From NCBI RefSeq assembly GCF_004102025.1, contig NZ_CP025228.1:496001-560000 (forward strand): a DNA stretch of 64,000 bases, written 5' to 3'. This document shows, piece after piece, positions 6,999 to 16,182 of this stretch. A program made the translations under genes and the position numbers. Every line of letters begins with the position of its first letter. Positions within the stretch are counted from its first letter, which is position 1. Below the pieces are notes generated by a model. It saw only the letters and a program-made list of their open reading frames with translations, had not been told where the DNA came from and searched no databases. The stretch is from Actinomyces qiguomingii (GTDB lineage Bacteria; Actinomycetota; Actinomycetes; Actinomycetales; Actinomycetaceae).

Positions 6999-9521
6999 TC
7001 ACCTGTACAGCATCAGGTCCACAATCCAAGGACGTTGACGCCGGGCGGAGGCAAGTCCAAGATCTCTATCAGCACTTAGCGAATGTTTGCCTTTGAGCAC
7101 GCTGAATTCTAGCAAGTATCGGTTGTACATGTCCTGCGCGAAATCCGCATGCTTGCGTTGGGGCGACGCCTTGTCAATGCGGCCCGACGGGGATGATCTC
7201 ATATATTTCTTGACGTAGGGTCCCCACAGGATGATAGCGATCCAAGGGAAGCAGGTAAACCATGTTAACCACGCTTGACGTTCCAGGTGTGCCTTAAGCG
7301 CGCGTTGCTGATTGTTTGCCGACTCGGTGGAGCCCGTCGAAGCGGAACTAGACCTTGCAGACTCGAAGAGATCCTTGGTGGCGTTGTCGCCCAACAAATG
7401 CATGTAGTTATTTCTAAGCGCGAAGTCTATTGCCGTAAAAGCTCGTAGGATGATGGTGAGGGTTACTATCAAACCGACGGCGACGCGCGGGAAATAGTCA
7501 ATATCTGCCATTATATGCATTGGCAATAATGCCAACGTGAGGACCATGCTAGACGCCAGTAGCGAGTCCTGGTTTATGCCGGTTATGCCGGAATCCCGTA
7601 GCACAATTTCCTCGGGCGACGCTGGTGACGTGGAATAGGCTATGGCCAGCAGTCGCCCGGAGATCCTGGCCATGACTAGAACCAGCGCGTATCCTCCGAC
7701 CAGGCCCGATAGCGGCGACAGGAATGACGGCGCGTACTCGACGCCATCGGCGACTGTTGGCACACAAGTGCACATAAACAGCAGGCAGGATCCTAAAAAT
7801 GTAACAGCCGTGACCACCCACCACAGGCGGGTGCGAACTCCACCCGCCAGAAGAACTGCGTTTGAGCCAACCCCGTTTGCAACGAACGCCCCGGAACCGA
7901 GCACCGGTAGTAGAGCGAACCAAGTGCGCCAGTCCCTGAGCAGTGGGGAACGAAGATCGGAGATGAACATAGCACCCAGGCAATACAGAGCTAAAATGAG
8001 CAGTGCTCCGAGAATGATGCGCGCTTTGCCGTCGAGCTTCTTTAGGACGGCACGTACAGTGATGAGGCAACCGCAAAATAGCAGCAGGTATGGCAGGCCG
8101 AGGTTGGCAAACGCGGGAATAGTGAAGGAGACTCGAATTAGCTGGAATCGTAGAAGCATGGCGATAACCGAGAGTATTCCTGCGACGAAAGAAATCCAGA
8201 ACCGGTTCTTGATCCGGTGCATCTCCTCCGGGGGTGGCATCTCCGTTCCGCGCTCGTCGGCGGATATTACATTGTTTCGAAATATAGCTGTGAGATGAGA
8301 GGTTAGCAGGAAGATGATGGGGGCCGCGATGAAATCGCCGAACATCGTCAGCAGCTCGCCGTACTCGATATTACAATTGCGAAAGTAAACAGCCAGTTGA
8401 TAGAACGCGAATGCCGGGAGTAGACCGTATGCCGACCGCGAGTCCGCATGCTTGTCGCCGTAGATGTGTGGCCGTAGAGTGAAAGGAATGCCTATAAGGG
8501 CAAGAGCGGTGAACACGGTTGAAGTGGCCGAGTCCGCGAAGCCGACCAGTGTGCCGATTAGTGCGCCGAAGGAGAACGAGATGACAAGCTGGTGAATGAG
8601 GGCAGTGCTCCCTTTTGCCTTGTATTTCTTGAGTCCGATCAGCACTAAGGCATAGAGGGCCGCATCGTACAGGAACTCTGGAGATTGACGGTCGGCTATC
8701 GCGACTATGCATATCGACGTGAAGATGCCCAAGAGCACGCCGGACCCTGCGTCAACAGCGTCGGACGTGAGTGGGAGACCACGGGTGGTGTCGTGTGACC
8801 GTCGTCTGAAGTTGAGAAGTCGGCACGCGATTGTGAATAACGTGCTGATGGCGGTGAGGACCACGCACAGCCATGCAACGCCTGACCAGGTGTGCAGGTT
8901 GAGGTGTGAATTATCGTAGACATGAAGACATGCGTACCCCGACATGCCGAACCATGTGATTTGGTATGAGAACCTTGCTCCTGGCGTACTGATGGCGTCG
9001 GTTCCGCGAGTCATAACTGTGCGTTGCAATGTCAGTAGGCCCAGTCCCGCAAATAGGCCACACATGGTCATTAGATACGCTGCATGGTAGAGGCCTGCGG
9101 CGTTGAAGGTGTGAGGTGAAGGCAGGGTCCAGTTCGTCTGGATATTGCTGTTCATAAGCCATTCGAATTGGGTCAGGGCGCCTCCGAGCATCCCCAACCA
9201 TGCGCCGATGGAGGCGATGCATAGAGCGCGAACGAGCGCGGGCAAAGGGGTATGGGCGCGTTCGGTGATGATTACGGCGTGTGCGACCAGTGATGCAGCC
9301 GCGGCGGTCAGGAAGAGCCCGTCGCCCCAGGTGGCGGCTAGATAGTACGGGTACTCTCTCGGACTGGTGCCGGAGTAATTCGCCCAGAACACAAGCATCA
9401 CGCCTGGGCCTGCGATCAGTAGCAAGATTGCCGTGGCGGATGAAATGCGTACCGCCATGGGAACTTGGGCTGTGGCGGGGTTGGAGTTCGATATGTGAGC
9501 GAGTGCGGCGTTGCGACTCAT
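6999..9521 (-). CDS. Large polytopic membrane protein in the cas operon
   Basis: 840 residues from the ATG at 9521, with AAGGA about nine bases upstream. Roughly 20 hydrophobic segments cover residues 25-770, for example ATAILLLIAGPGVMLVFWA near the start and VAVGLIVTLTIILRAF near the end. A soluble, charged, Ser-rich tail follows (SARSSSASTGSTESANNQQ and the last 90 residues after a final helix). No CARF, nuclease or transporter signature is recognisable. Base composition is visibly richer in A/T than the flanking cas genes, suggesting separate origin. It lies between a TIGR03986-type RAMP gene and cas2, on the operon strand. A membrane effector or anchor for the CRISPR response is the natural guess, but function is unknown. 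Confidence 0.8.
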   Translation of the reverse strand: MSRNAALAHISNSNPATAQVPMAVRISSATAILLLIAGPGVMLVFWANYSGTSPREYPYYLAATWGDGLFLTAAAASLVAHAVIITERAHTPLPALVRALCIASIGAWLGMLGGALTQFEWLMNSNIQTNWTLPSPHTFNAAGLYHAAYLMTMCGLFAGLGLLTLQRTVMTRGTDAISTPGARFSYQITWFGMSGYACLHVYDNSHLNLHTWSGVAWLCVVLTAISTLFTIACRLLNFRRRSHDTTRGLPLTSDAVDAGSGVLLGIFTSICIVAIADRQSPEFLYDAALYALVLIGLKKYKAKGSTALIHQLVISFSFGALIGTLVGFADSATSTVFTALALIGIPFTLRPHIYGDKHADSRSAYGLLPAFAFYQLAVYFRNCNIEYGELLTMFGDFIAAPIIFLLTSHLTAIFRNNVISADERGTEMPPPEEMHRIKNRFWISFVAGILSVIAMLLRFQLIRVSFTIPAFANLGLPYLLLFCGCLITVRAVLKKLDGKARIILGALLILALYCLGAMFISDLRSPLLRDWRTWFALLPVLGSGAFVANGVGSNAVLLAGGVRTRLWWVVTAVTFLGSCLLFMCTCVPTVADGVEYAPSFLSPLSGLVGGYALVLVMARISGRLLAIAYSTSPASPEEIVLRDSGITGINQDSLLASSMVLTLALLPMHIMADIDYFPRVAVGLIVTLTIILRAFTAIDFALRNNYMHLLGDNATKDLFESARSSSASTGSTESANNQQRALKAHLERQAWLTWFTCFPWIAIILWGPYVKKYMRSSPSGRIDKASPQRKHADFAQDMYNRYLLEFSVLKGKHSLSADRDLGLASARRQRPWIVDLMLYR

Positions 9522-9653
9522 ACGACACCGTCCTTCAGGTAGGTTGCATGCCATTGTGGGGAGCGAATTGAGTCGGTCGTGGTTCCAGGCAAGTAGGGTC
9601 CGACTCAACTAGTAAGGTAGACGTTAATGGCGTGGCCATATTCTATACGTTCG

Positions 9654-11993
9654 CTACGGGAATGCCAAGCCCGGGAGGTTGTATTTGCCGTTAAGGCGGT
9701 ACTCCTTGGGGTTAATGCTGTGCTTGACCCGATTCTCCTCGCGGTTCTTGAACCACCCGGTGGTGGCGGATACCCCGGTCTTCTTGTGTGCGGGCTCGTC
9801 GGCGGCGGGGTACTGGACCTCAGCGTTGTCGTCCCAGCCGTAGGCCGCACGCACAAAGGCGCGCACGGGAAGGCTTCTCTCGAAGTCTGCTGGTAGTGGG
9901 TCGAGGGCTCTGGATAGTCTGTCAGAAGGCGTCGGCGCTGTGTCGGTTGGTAGACAGCCGAGGCAGCCTGTCAAACGCGCGTACATGGAGGCCACCTCCT
10001 CACCGGTCTGTACGTACACGTCGGTGGCCCTGATCTCGACTGCGCCGAGTCCTAGAGGCTTGCCGAATCCGAGTCGGTGATAGCCGCGGCGCATCGACGC
10101 GTCGTCGGGGGACGCATCCGGCGGTACCAGGCGCTCTGGGATGAGCAACCAGACCAGCACGGCAAGTTCCTGCGGCGTCAGCCCATCAAATGCGAGCGTG
10201 GTCGTGAACTTGGCTCCCGGTACCAGAAATGAGCCGACGACGGTGTCGTGAGGGCCGATGTCGCCTTCGAGGAGCGTGCTGTTCGGCAAGCCCTCTCGGC
10301 CGAGCAGCCTGCGGTGGGTGGGGTACACCTTGCGGATCAGGGTCTGTTTTGGCTGATACATGCCGGCGCGAGTGGTTTCTTCCGGCAGTGCCCTTCCGGA
10401 CTTGTCTCGGAGGTATGGTGCACCGGTTGCGGGCTTGGGGCTCGCCAGAGTAGGAAGATGCCAAGGCTTATCGTCGGGTGCAGGCAGCTGTAGCCAACTG
10501 TCGTGGCCAGGTTGAACGGGTGTGATGGGACGGATTGTGATGCGTCCGCGTACGGCTGCGGCCTGGCTGGCGCCGTCCTGCTTCTCATCGGCCACAAAGC
10601 CCCACATGCGGTCACCGGCCGAAGCCTGGGAGAAGGTACGCGCGGGAGCAACTCCTGATTTCTCTGCCAACTTGACCGGGGCCAGTGATTCGGGCGCCGT
10701 GCGCCGACCAACTTGAGACGGCGTGAGCCCGGTGATGTTGCCATTGTTCGACACCGAAGCGAACAAAGGGATGCCTGGGCCTTTGGAGGCTAGCTTCAGC
10801 AGGAACTGCTTGATCTGTGCACGGTCGGCCATGACAGCGGAGACTCCACCCTCGTCGACCTTGGGATCGGAGGCTCCGAGGATATGGCCGTTGTCGTCGA
10901 TCTTGCCGTTGGCGATCTCATGGACCAGCCAGGTCTTCGAGTCGGTCGACTTGCGAGTATTCGTATTACGAGGGACGCCCGCCTTCTCACGGTCCATGAG
11001 TTGGCGTATGTTATCCAAGTAGCTGTGGATGACCTCAACCAATCGGTCTAGGAGGTCAGTGTTCACAGGGCGGCGGGTACGGTTCTTCTTGGTGTCGAAG
11101 AAGACGAACTCATTGTACTTGGTGTCAATAAGCGGATCAGAATTAGGTGGCGTGAGTCTTACGACCACGCCTGTGTAGGTCGTAGTGTCCTTCTTCGCGG
11201 GTTTGGATACTGTGCCGCAGAAACGTTTATTGTCGACGCTGGCGACGACCGCCCTGCTAGTCTTATAGAATTTCTCGACCTCCACGGAGAAGCTGATGCG
11301 CTTGAGATGTGGGGTGGCGTTGCGCAGTTGTCTCAGCCGCTTCTCCGCGTCGGTGTCCGAGACTCCGTGAGCGCGTCGCCGCTTTTTGCTCTTGGTTGAT
11401 CCGGAGTACATCCATTTGCCCGCCGAATCGTATAGGGCGGTTCGAGAACTCAGGTTATTGGGAAGCACGGCGGCGCACACGTAGTCCGGACGGTGCCAGC
11501 GCCCCTCCCCCTTGCGTGGGTTGTTCTTGCCGAGCATAATACGCGCGCTCAAGCCCGTTTCGGGATCGCTGTTCGAGCCGCCGTCGCGCACCAGGAGAAC
11601 CGGGTAGAGTGTTGCGGCCTCCTGGGTGGTGCGGCGATGGGTGAGCACATGGTCGTGGTCCGTGAAAACACGCATGCGCGAAGCGGTGACTGCCTCGTAG
11701 GCGGAGGAGAGTACCCCTTTCAGTGTAGTTACGGGGATGGTGGCGTCCTCCCAGGTGCGTGCACCCTCCGGCTGTCTGCTGCGCGAGGCGACCACCACAC
11801 GTCTATCGTCGGTGCGTTGCCCCGGAACCGTGGGCGTGACAACGGTGATGGTGAGCGCCAACTCGCCGGACAGGGTATTCGGCGCAAGCCGATCCTGCCC
11901 AGATGGAGCGTGGTCGCCAGCGAGTTTCCTGCCACCCTTCCCGCCCGTGTCACGGACCGCGGGGATGCCGTTGTAAGCGTGGTGCCAATTCAT
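9654..11993 (-). CDS. TIGR03986-type CRISPR RAMP protein (copy A)
   Basis: 779 residues from the ATG at 11993 (AAGGAGA eight bases before). The N-terminus carries SGQDRLAPNTLSGELALTI followed by VVTPTVPG, and VTTLKGVLSSAYEA gives the RAMP 'K-G-x-x-R/S' strand. The C-terminus has the glycine-rich RAMP loop GFGKPLGLGAVEI. This layout matches the large TIGR03986 family of type III-associated RAMPs, whose members bind crRNA or fill the backbone. A 200-residue basic insertion (about 190-400, with KSKKRRRAHG) separates the two halves. It is paralogous to the gene at 13404-15638, with the pentapeptide gene between them. The exact place in the effector complex is inferred. Confidence 0.8.
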   Translation of the reverse strand: MNWHHAYNGIPAVRDTGGKGGRKLAGDHAPSGQDRLAPNTLSGELALTITVVTPTVPGQRTDDRRVVVASRSRQPEGARTWEDATIPVTTLKGVLSSAYEAVTASRMRVFTDHDHVLTHRRTTQEAATLYPVLLVRDGGSNSDPETGLSARIMLGKNNPRKGEGRWHRPDYVCAAVLPNNLSSRTALYDSAGKWMYSGSTKSKKRRRAHGVSDTDAEKRLRQLRNATPHLKRISFSVEVEKFYKTSRAVVASVDNKRFCGTVSKPAKKDTTTYTGVVVRLTPPNSDPLIDTKYNEFVFFDTKKNRTRRPVNTDLLDRLVEVIHSYLDNIRQLMDREKAGVPRNTNTRKSTDSKTWLVHEIANGKIDDNGHILGASDPKVDEGGVSAVMADRAQIKQFLLKLASKGPGIPLFASVSNNGNITGLTPSQVGRRTAPESLAPVKLAEKSGVAPARTFSQASAGDRMWGFVADEKQDGASQAAAVRGRITIRPITPVQPGHDSWLQLPAPDDKPWHLPTLASPKPATGAPYLRDKSGRALPEETTRAGMYQPKQTLIRKVYPTHRRLLGREGLPNSTLLEGDIGPHDTVVGSFLVPGAKFTTTLAFDGLTPQELAVLVWLLIPERLVPPDASPDDASMRRGYHRLGFGKPLGLGAVEIRATDVYVQTGEEVASMYARLTGCLGCLPTDTAPTPSDRLSRALDPLPADFERSLPVRAFVRAAYGWDDNAEVQYPAADEPAHKKTGVSATTGWFKNREENRVKHSINPKEYRLNGKYNLPGLAFP

Positions 11994-12016
11994 GACTACT
12001 GTCTCCTTACCAGTCA

Positions 12017-13420
12017 TTACCGTCCGCGGTTGCCGTGACCACTGCCATCTGTCCATTTGACCATCTGTTCGCCTTGGGCGTCCTCGGCGATCTCGATTGG
12101 CCCGATTGCGCCCACGAACGCGGGCTTGAAAAGTGGTGAGGAATGGTAGAAACTTAACTCGCCCCGAGATACGGCGTCTTTGAATGACGGCGGGCGCAAG
12201 AACACGGCATGATCGAAGTTCGTGTTCTCTCCGAGGAACCTGGCGCCCTCGAAGTCAGCGCGCTCGTGAAAATGTGTTCTGTTGTCCCCTTTGAATCTGT
12301 CTCCTGGCTTCCTTCTTGGGTCGAACGAAGATCTCCCGTAGAAGTGCGCTTGGGAGAAGTGACTTGAGCGAATGAAGCACGCTCCCTGGAAGTTCGATTC
12401 GGCGAAGAATGCCGTGGTCCGGCTGTATGAGACATCAGAGTCTTGGCCTGCTTCATCCTCCTGGCTGGGGCCGAACCATGCTTCTCCTTTAAAATGACAC
12501 ATGGAGAAGATCGTTGTTCCAAAGAAGGTAATCGTGGGTTCGGCGCCTTCAATTTGTTCGCTGCCGAAGAATGTGTCACTGTCGAAGTTGCTCGCCTCGA
12601 ATGAGGTGTAGTCCGAAAATACGGAGTCTTCGAAGTGTGCCTCGTGCAGGAAGTGGTCGTCGCTGAAGTCCGCATGCTTGTCAAACTTGCAGCGGTTGAA
12701 GTTTGCTGCCAGCTGGAATCTGCTTGCGTGAAACGATACTTCGCGACAGAAGTGTGCATCGGAGAAGTCGACAACTCCTCTGAATTCACAGTTTGAGAAG
12801 TCTACTGGTCGACTAAAACGGGTTCCGCTGAGGACGAGATTACAGGTGTGCCACGAGACTTCCGAATCCAGAGTGAAGCGCTCCCGGATGGTGTCGGTAA
12901 TCAATTGCTCCACAACGCCGTCATCCGAGTGTCCTACCCGTAAGTACTCGCACAACGCGTCAACGGCTCGTTGACGGTACAGGGTTGGACGGCTGTCAGC
13001 AAGGCTGGCTAACTGATGCACGCCGGTGGCGCGGCGGAACTGGTCCGGTGATGCCAAAAGCTCATAGATGGTTGACCAACGTCGTTCTTCGCGCTCGTCT
13101 TCTGACATGGCCTGCGTTCGGAATCTGACTGTAAGGAATACGATCCCACCGATTCCCCCAGTAGTTGTCAGTGCGGCAGTTGTGCGTACAGTCGGCTCCT
13201 CTCGCAAGTCGGCGAAGTACCCCCAGATGTACCAAGACGCCACTAGCGCTACTATTGCGCCGATGGTGACGAGCACCACCCAGAACAACAGCTGCGCTCC
13301 GGGTGTCCAACTCGTGTAACGATGTCGGGTATGCTGAATTCCGGAATCACTGACTTGGCGGATGCGCGTAACGGCGGGATTTGACACGGCGTACCGGGAC
13401 TCCTCAGCGCCTTCGGCCAC
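12017..13420 (-). CDS. Pentapeptide-repeat membrane protein in the cas operon
   Basis: 467 residues from a GTG at 13420 that overlaps the stop of the upstream RAMP gene by 17 bases. Two membrane helices lie near the N-terminus (about 41-66, LLFWVVLVTIGAIVALV, and 84-101). A helical segment follows (QFRRATGVHQLASLADS, LYRQRAVDALCEYLR), as in other actinobacterial proteins of this layout. From about residue 195 to 430 runs a pentapeptide-like beta-helix rich in A/S-x-F units (FSNCEFRGVVDFSDAHF, ADFEGARFLGENTNFDHAVF). Pentapeptide proteins act as scaffolds or DNA mimics; membrane-tethered forms have no settled role. The gene is A/T-richer than the RAMP genes around it and sits inside the operon, so a CRISPR-linked effector or accessory role is possible. 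Confidence 0.85.
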   Translation of the reverse strand: MAEGAEESRYAVSNPAVTRIRQVSDSGIQHTRHRYTSWTPGAQLLFWVVLVTIGAIVALVASWYIWGYFADLREEPTVRTTAALTTTGGIGGIVFLTVRFRTQAMSEDEREERRWSTIYELLASPDQFRRATGVHQLASLADSRPTLYRQRAVDALCEYLRVGHSDDGVVEQLITDTIRERFTLDSEVSWHTCNLVLSGTRFSRPVDFSNCEFRGVVDFSDAHFCREVSFHASRFQLAANFNRCKFDKHADFSDDHFLHEAHFEDSVFSDYTSFEASNFDSDTFFGSEQIEGAEPTITFFGTTIFSMCHFKGEAWFGPSQEDEAGQDSDVSYSRTTAFFAESNFQGACFIRSSHFSQAHFYGRSSFDPRRKPGDRFKGDNRTHFHERADFEGARFLGENTNFDHAVFLRPPSFKDAVSRGELSFYHSSPLFKPAFVGAIGPIEIAEDAQGEQMVKWTDGSGHGNRGR

Positions 13421-15638
13421 GGTTTCCGCCAGGGTAAGGCGGTCGGCCGTGGTTCTGTGGGCGGTTGTCTATGCGAAGAGGCTTGGCCGAGTTCGGGCCG
13501 AACATGTCGCGAGGACCGATTCCCTTACCGGGATGCGGCTCGCCCGTACGTCCGTTGGTTTGGTTGTTCTCCCGGTTCTCAGGTAGCGTCATATGCCTTA
13601 CCTTGATGCCGTCGGCATAGCCGTAGGCGGCACGCTGCATGGCCTGCACCCAAGGGGTCTGCACCAAGGCGGATGAGTGGGGAAGCACGAACTTACCCGG
13701 ATCGACGACCGGTTCATTCAGGCCCAGGCATCCGTTGAGTGCGGTGTAAGAATTGCTGAGGTCGGCGCCCTGGCGTGCACGTAGACCGCCTCGGGCGATT
13801 CGTACTTCAAGGACACCGAGGCCGAAGGGCTTGGCGAGACCCATCCGAAGGTAGCCGCACTTGGACCGGTCGGGGCCCTGCTCTGAGGCGGGAACCAGGT
13901 TCTCCGGGGTGAGCACCCAGATCAGCGCGGCTAGCTCATCGTGACTGAGGTTGGTGAAGGACACGGTGCAGCGCAGCTCGCTGCCGACCTCAACCCATGA
14001 GTTCGCTTTGAGCTGTACGTCAGTGTTGTGCTGCTCACGGCCATTCATCACCGCTGGCGCCGTGGCCTGCTTGGGGAACTTGCGCGAATCGAGCACGCCG
14101 CGGTGAACCGGATAGGCCGCGGCTCCCAGCAGTTGCCCAGGGGAGAAGTATTCCGACCGCTTGAGCGCATTGGCGCTGCCACGCGCGGAGGGAGTTGCAC
14201 TATTGCTGCCCGTCAAGAAGCGACGTGCAGAACCCGGCTTGGGCTCGAGAAGCGGAGTCAGTGTCTTGGGATCGCGGCTTATTCTTGCTCTCGAGGCGTC
14301 GACTTTGCCGACAGATACTCGCCCGCGTGCAGCCACCTCTCCTCCGGCGGCGTCCTGCTCCGGGTCGGGCACGACGTAGCCGAAGAGCCGGTCGGCGGCC
14401 GAGGCCTCCTCGGCGTTAGATAGAGGAACGACATCCTGTTCCAGTGCGAGCCGGTAGGGGCTGGCGCTGTAGGCGTGGCGGCCGATCATCGTCGGCACGA
14501 TTTCGAGCACCACGGGCGTGGGGCCACTGTTATCCACAACCGCGAAGGCGAGGTCGCCGACCTTCAGGCTCACTGCGGATGGGTCCTGCTGAGCAGCATG
14601 GGTAGCCCGGTTCGGCGGTTTGGGTTGGTGAGCTGGGTCCTGTGTCCGCTGGTAAACGTAGCTTCTTACTACTGCCGCGTATGCCTTGCAGACATCTGAC
14701 TCGACGTGTACCTTCTTAGGTCCCTGGCGCGAGACGTCGAAAAAGAACCGCTCGTCGTGTTTTCTGGAGAACAGCTTATTGGGGCTCATGCCGTCCGGCG
14801 CGGTACGGCACACATAGCCCCAGACATTGTCCAAATGGTCGACGACTTTCACCGAATTTGGGATTTCGAACAGCTCCAGTTCGCCGGCCTCCGTGATAAT
14901 GTGGGTCACCTGCCAGTAGGCGTAGCGAGCACCCTTACCGCGGTCCCCGTGCAAGCACAGTGAGATATGACAGCGGATATGCTCGCCGTGCGGCGTCATC
15001 TCCCTAAGATCGTTAGCGTTTACAAGCAGGTCTGCGGGCCCTGCCGGGCCTCCTTGGAGCGAAGCGGCTCGCATCGTTTCGTAGGTTCGGCCTCGGTCGT
15101 CGCGATAGTCGTTGGTGACCAGCGTGTCTCCGTAAAACAGCTCACCCACGAGGCCGTCTTCCTCCTCCCCACAGATGCGGATGGGCACCAGGCCGAGCGC
15201 GCTAGCTGCATCTCCCCGATAGGTCAGCGGCTTGGTGTCCGCCTTGCGGCGGCGCTGGCCCGAGGACTCCTCGGGGAGATCCCCGAATACGCGGAAGCGC
15301 GAACAGGTGAGGGTCTCATAGGCGCGGGAGATCATGCCCTTTACCATGGTCGGCGACATCCGGAGTGTCTTTTCGTCCTCCTCAAACGGCGCCGTGACGG
15401 TCGCATCATTTTGCTCGCCGAATACCAGCGGCGTGCGTACCGTCATCTCCAGGTCGATCGACCCGGACCAGAGGTCGGGCTCAAGACGGTCGTGCCCGCT
15501 GGCAGCCCGGTCCCTGAAAAGATCAGCGGACAAACGTCCTTTGTTCGCGAGATTGGCCGCCGATCTGCGCGGCACCGGGATGCGGTTGACGGCCGAGTGG
15601 AATGGCTTGAATGAGATGGGGTCGTTCGGGTCAGCCAT
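13404..15638 (-). CDS. TIGR03986-type CRISPR RAMP protein (copy B)
   Basis: 744 residues. Like copy A it has SGHDRLEPDLWSGSIDLEM near the start, then VRTPLVFG, the RAMP strand SPTMVKGMISRAYETL, and a C-terminal glycine-rich loop GLAKPFGLGVLEV. The opening FKPFHSAVNRIPVP also fits the family. The two copies are clearly diverged, so this is an old duplication or two acquisitions rather than a recent repeat. The start is one base after the stop of the small upstream gene. It is presumed to be a backbone or accessory subunit of the type III complex. Confidence 0.82.
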   Translation of the reverse strand: MADPNDPISFKPFHSAVNRIPVPRRSAANLANKGRLSADLFRDRAASGHDRLEPDLWSGSIDLEMTVRTPLVFGEQNDATVTAPFEEDEKTLRMSPTMVKGMISRAYETLTCSRFRVFGDLPEESSGQRRRKADTKPLTYRGDAASALGLVPIRICGEEEDGLVGELFYGDTLVTNDYRDDRGRTYETMRAASLQGGPAGPADLLVNANDLREMTPHGEHIRCHISLCLHGDRGKGARYAYWQVTHIITEAGELELFEIPNSVKVVDHLDNVWGYVCRTAPDGMSPNKLFSRKHDERFFFDVSRQGPKKVHVESDVCKAYAAVVRSYVYQRTQDPAHQPKPPNRATHAAQQDPSAVSLKVGDLAFAVVDNSGPTPVVLEIVPTMIGRHAYSASPYRLALEQDVVPLSNAEEASAADRLFGYVVPDPEQDAAGGEVAARGRVSVGKVDASRARISRDPKTLTPLLEPKPGSARRFLTGSNSATPSARGSANALKRSEYFSPGQLLGAAAYPVHRGVLDSRKFPKQATAPAVMNGREQHNTDVQLKANSWVEVGSELRCTVSFTNLSHDELAALIWVLTPENLVPASEQGPDRSKCGYLRMGLAKPFGLGVLEVRIARGGLRARQGADLSNSYTALNGCLGLNEPVVDPGKFVLPHSSALVQTPWVQAMQRAAYGYADGIKVRHMTLPENRENNQTNGRTGEPHPGKGIGPRDMFGPNSAKPLRIDNRPQNHGRPPYPGGNRGRRR

Positions 15639-15639
15639 G

Positions 15640-16182
15640 TCAGTTCCAATTTCCTGTCATCAGTTCGTCCGTGAATACCACGTTGCCGTAGCGGTTTTCC
15701 TCGGTGAAGACCTCGATGCTGGTCATGGCGTCCGAGCCCTTGTAGGGCGCGCTGGCCCCGTGCTGCAAGTAGCTGTTGTGCCGGTACCAGCACGGGCGGC
15801 CGGATTCGCCGTGTGTTGCTTGGCCATCGTCCACGGCCCCGGCCTCACGGCGCACGGTTACTTCTACCCCTCCGGTGCCGTTGAGCCACCGCAGTTCACG
15901 GGCCAGAAGCGACTGGTCGCCGCCGGTCTCCACAGACCACAGACGCAGTTCGTAGACGGTGCCGGGGTCAACGTCACTTCCGTCGGTGTTTCGGAGCCGT
16001 GCATTCGCCGCCTCGCCATACACCTCGCGTAGCGAGCAGGCGCCCGCGGTCGTGTAAGCGATGCCCTGCCAACTGCCGGCGCTTGCCTCAGCCAGAACAC
16101 CGGCCAGGGTCCCGTCGCCGCACGATGCGTCCGTGAGCCTTCCGCGTCGCAGCGGTGCGTCGTAGCCCTCGGTCTCAGACAT
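15640..16182 (-). CDS. Small CRISPR-associated protein, TIGR03984-like
   Basis: 180 residues from the ATG at 16182, which overlaps the end of the upstream double-Cas7 gene by eight bases; a longer open frame upstream lies inside that gene. The segment YELRLWSVETGGDQSLLARELRWL resembles the core of the TIGR03984 family, small proteins often encoded beside TIGR03986 RAMPs. The end is Asn/Thr-rich with no known motif. Position between cas7 and RAMP genes argues that it belongs to the complex. It could be the small subunit, although it is not clearly helical as Cas11 should be. The family assignment is tentative. Confidence 0.6.
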   Translation of the reverse strand: MSETEGYDAPLRRGRLTDASCGDGTLAGVLAEASAGSWQGIAYTTAGACSLREVYGEAANARLRNTDGSDVDPGTVYELRLWSVETGGDQSLLARELRWLNGTGGVEVTVRREAGAVDDGQATHGESGRPCWYRHNSYLQHGASAPYKGSDAMTSIEVFTEENRYGNVVFTDELMTGNWN

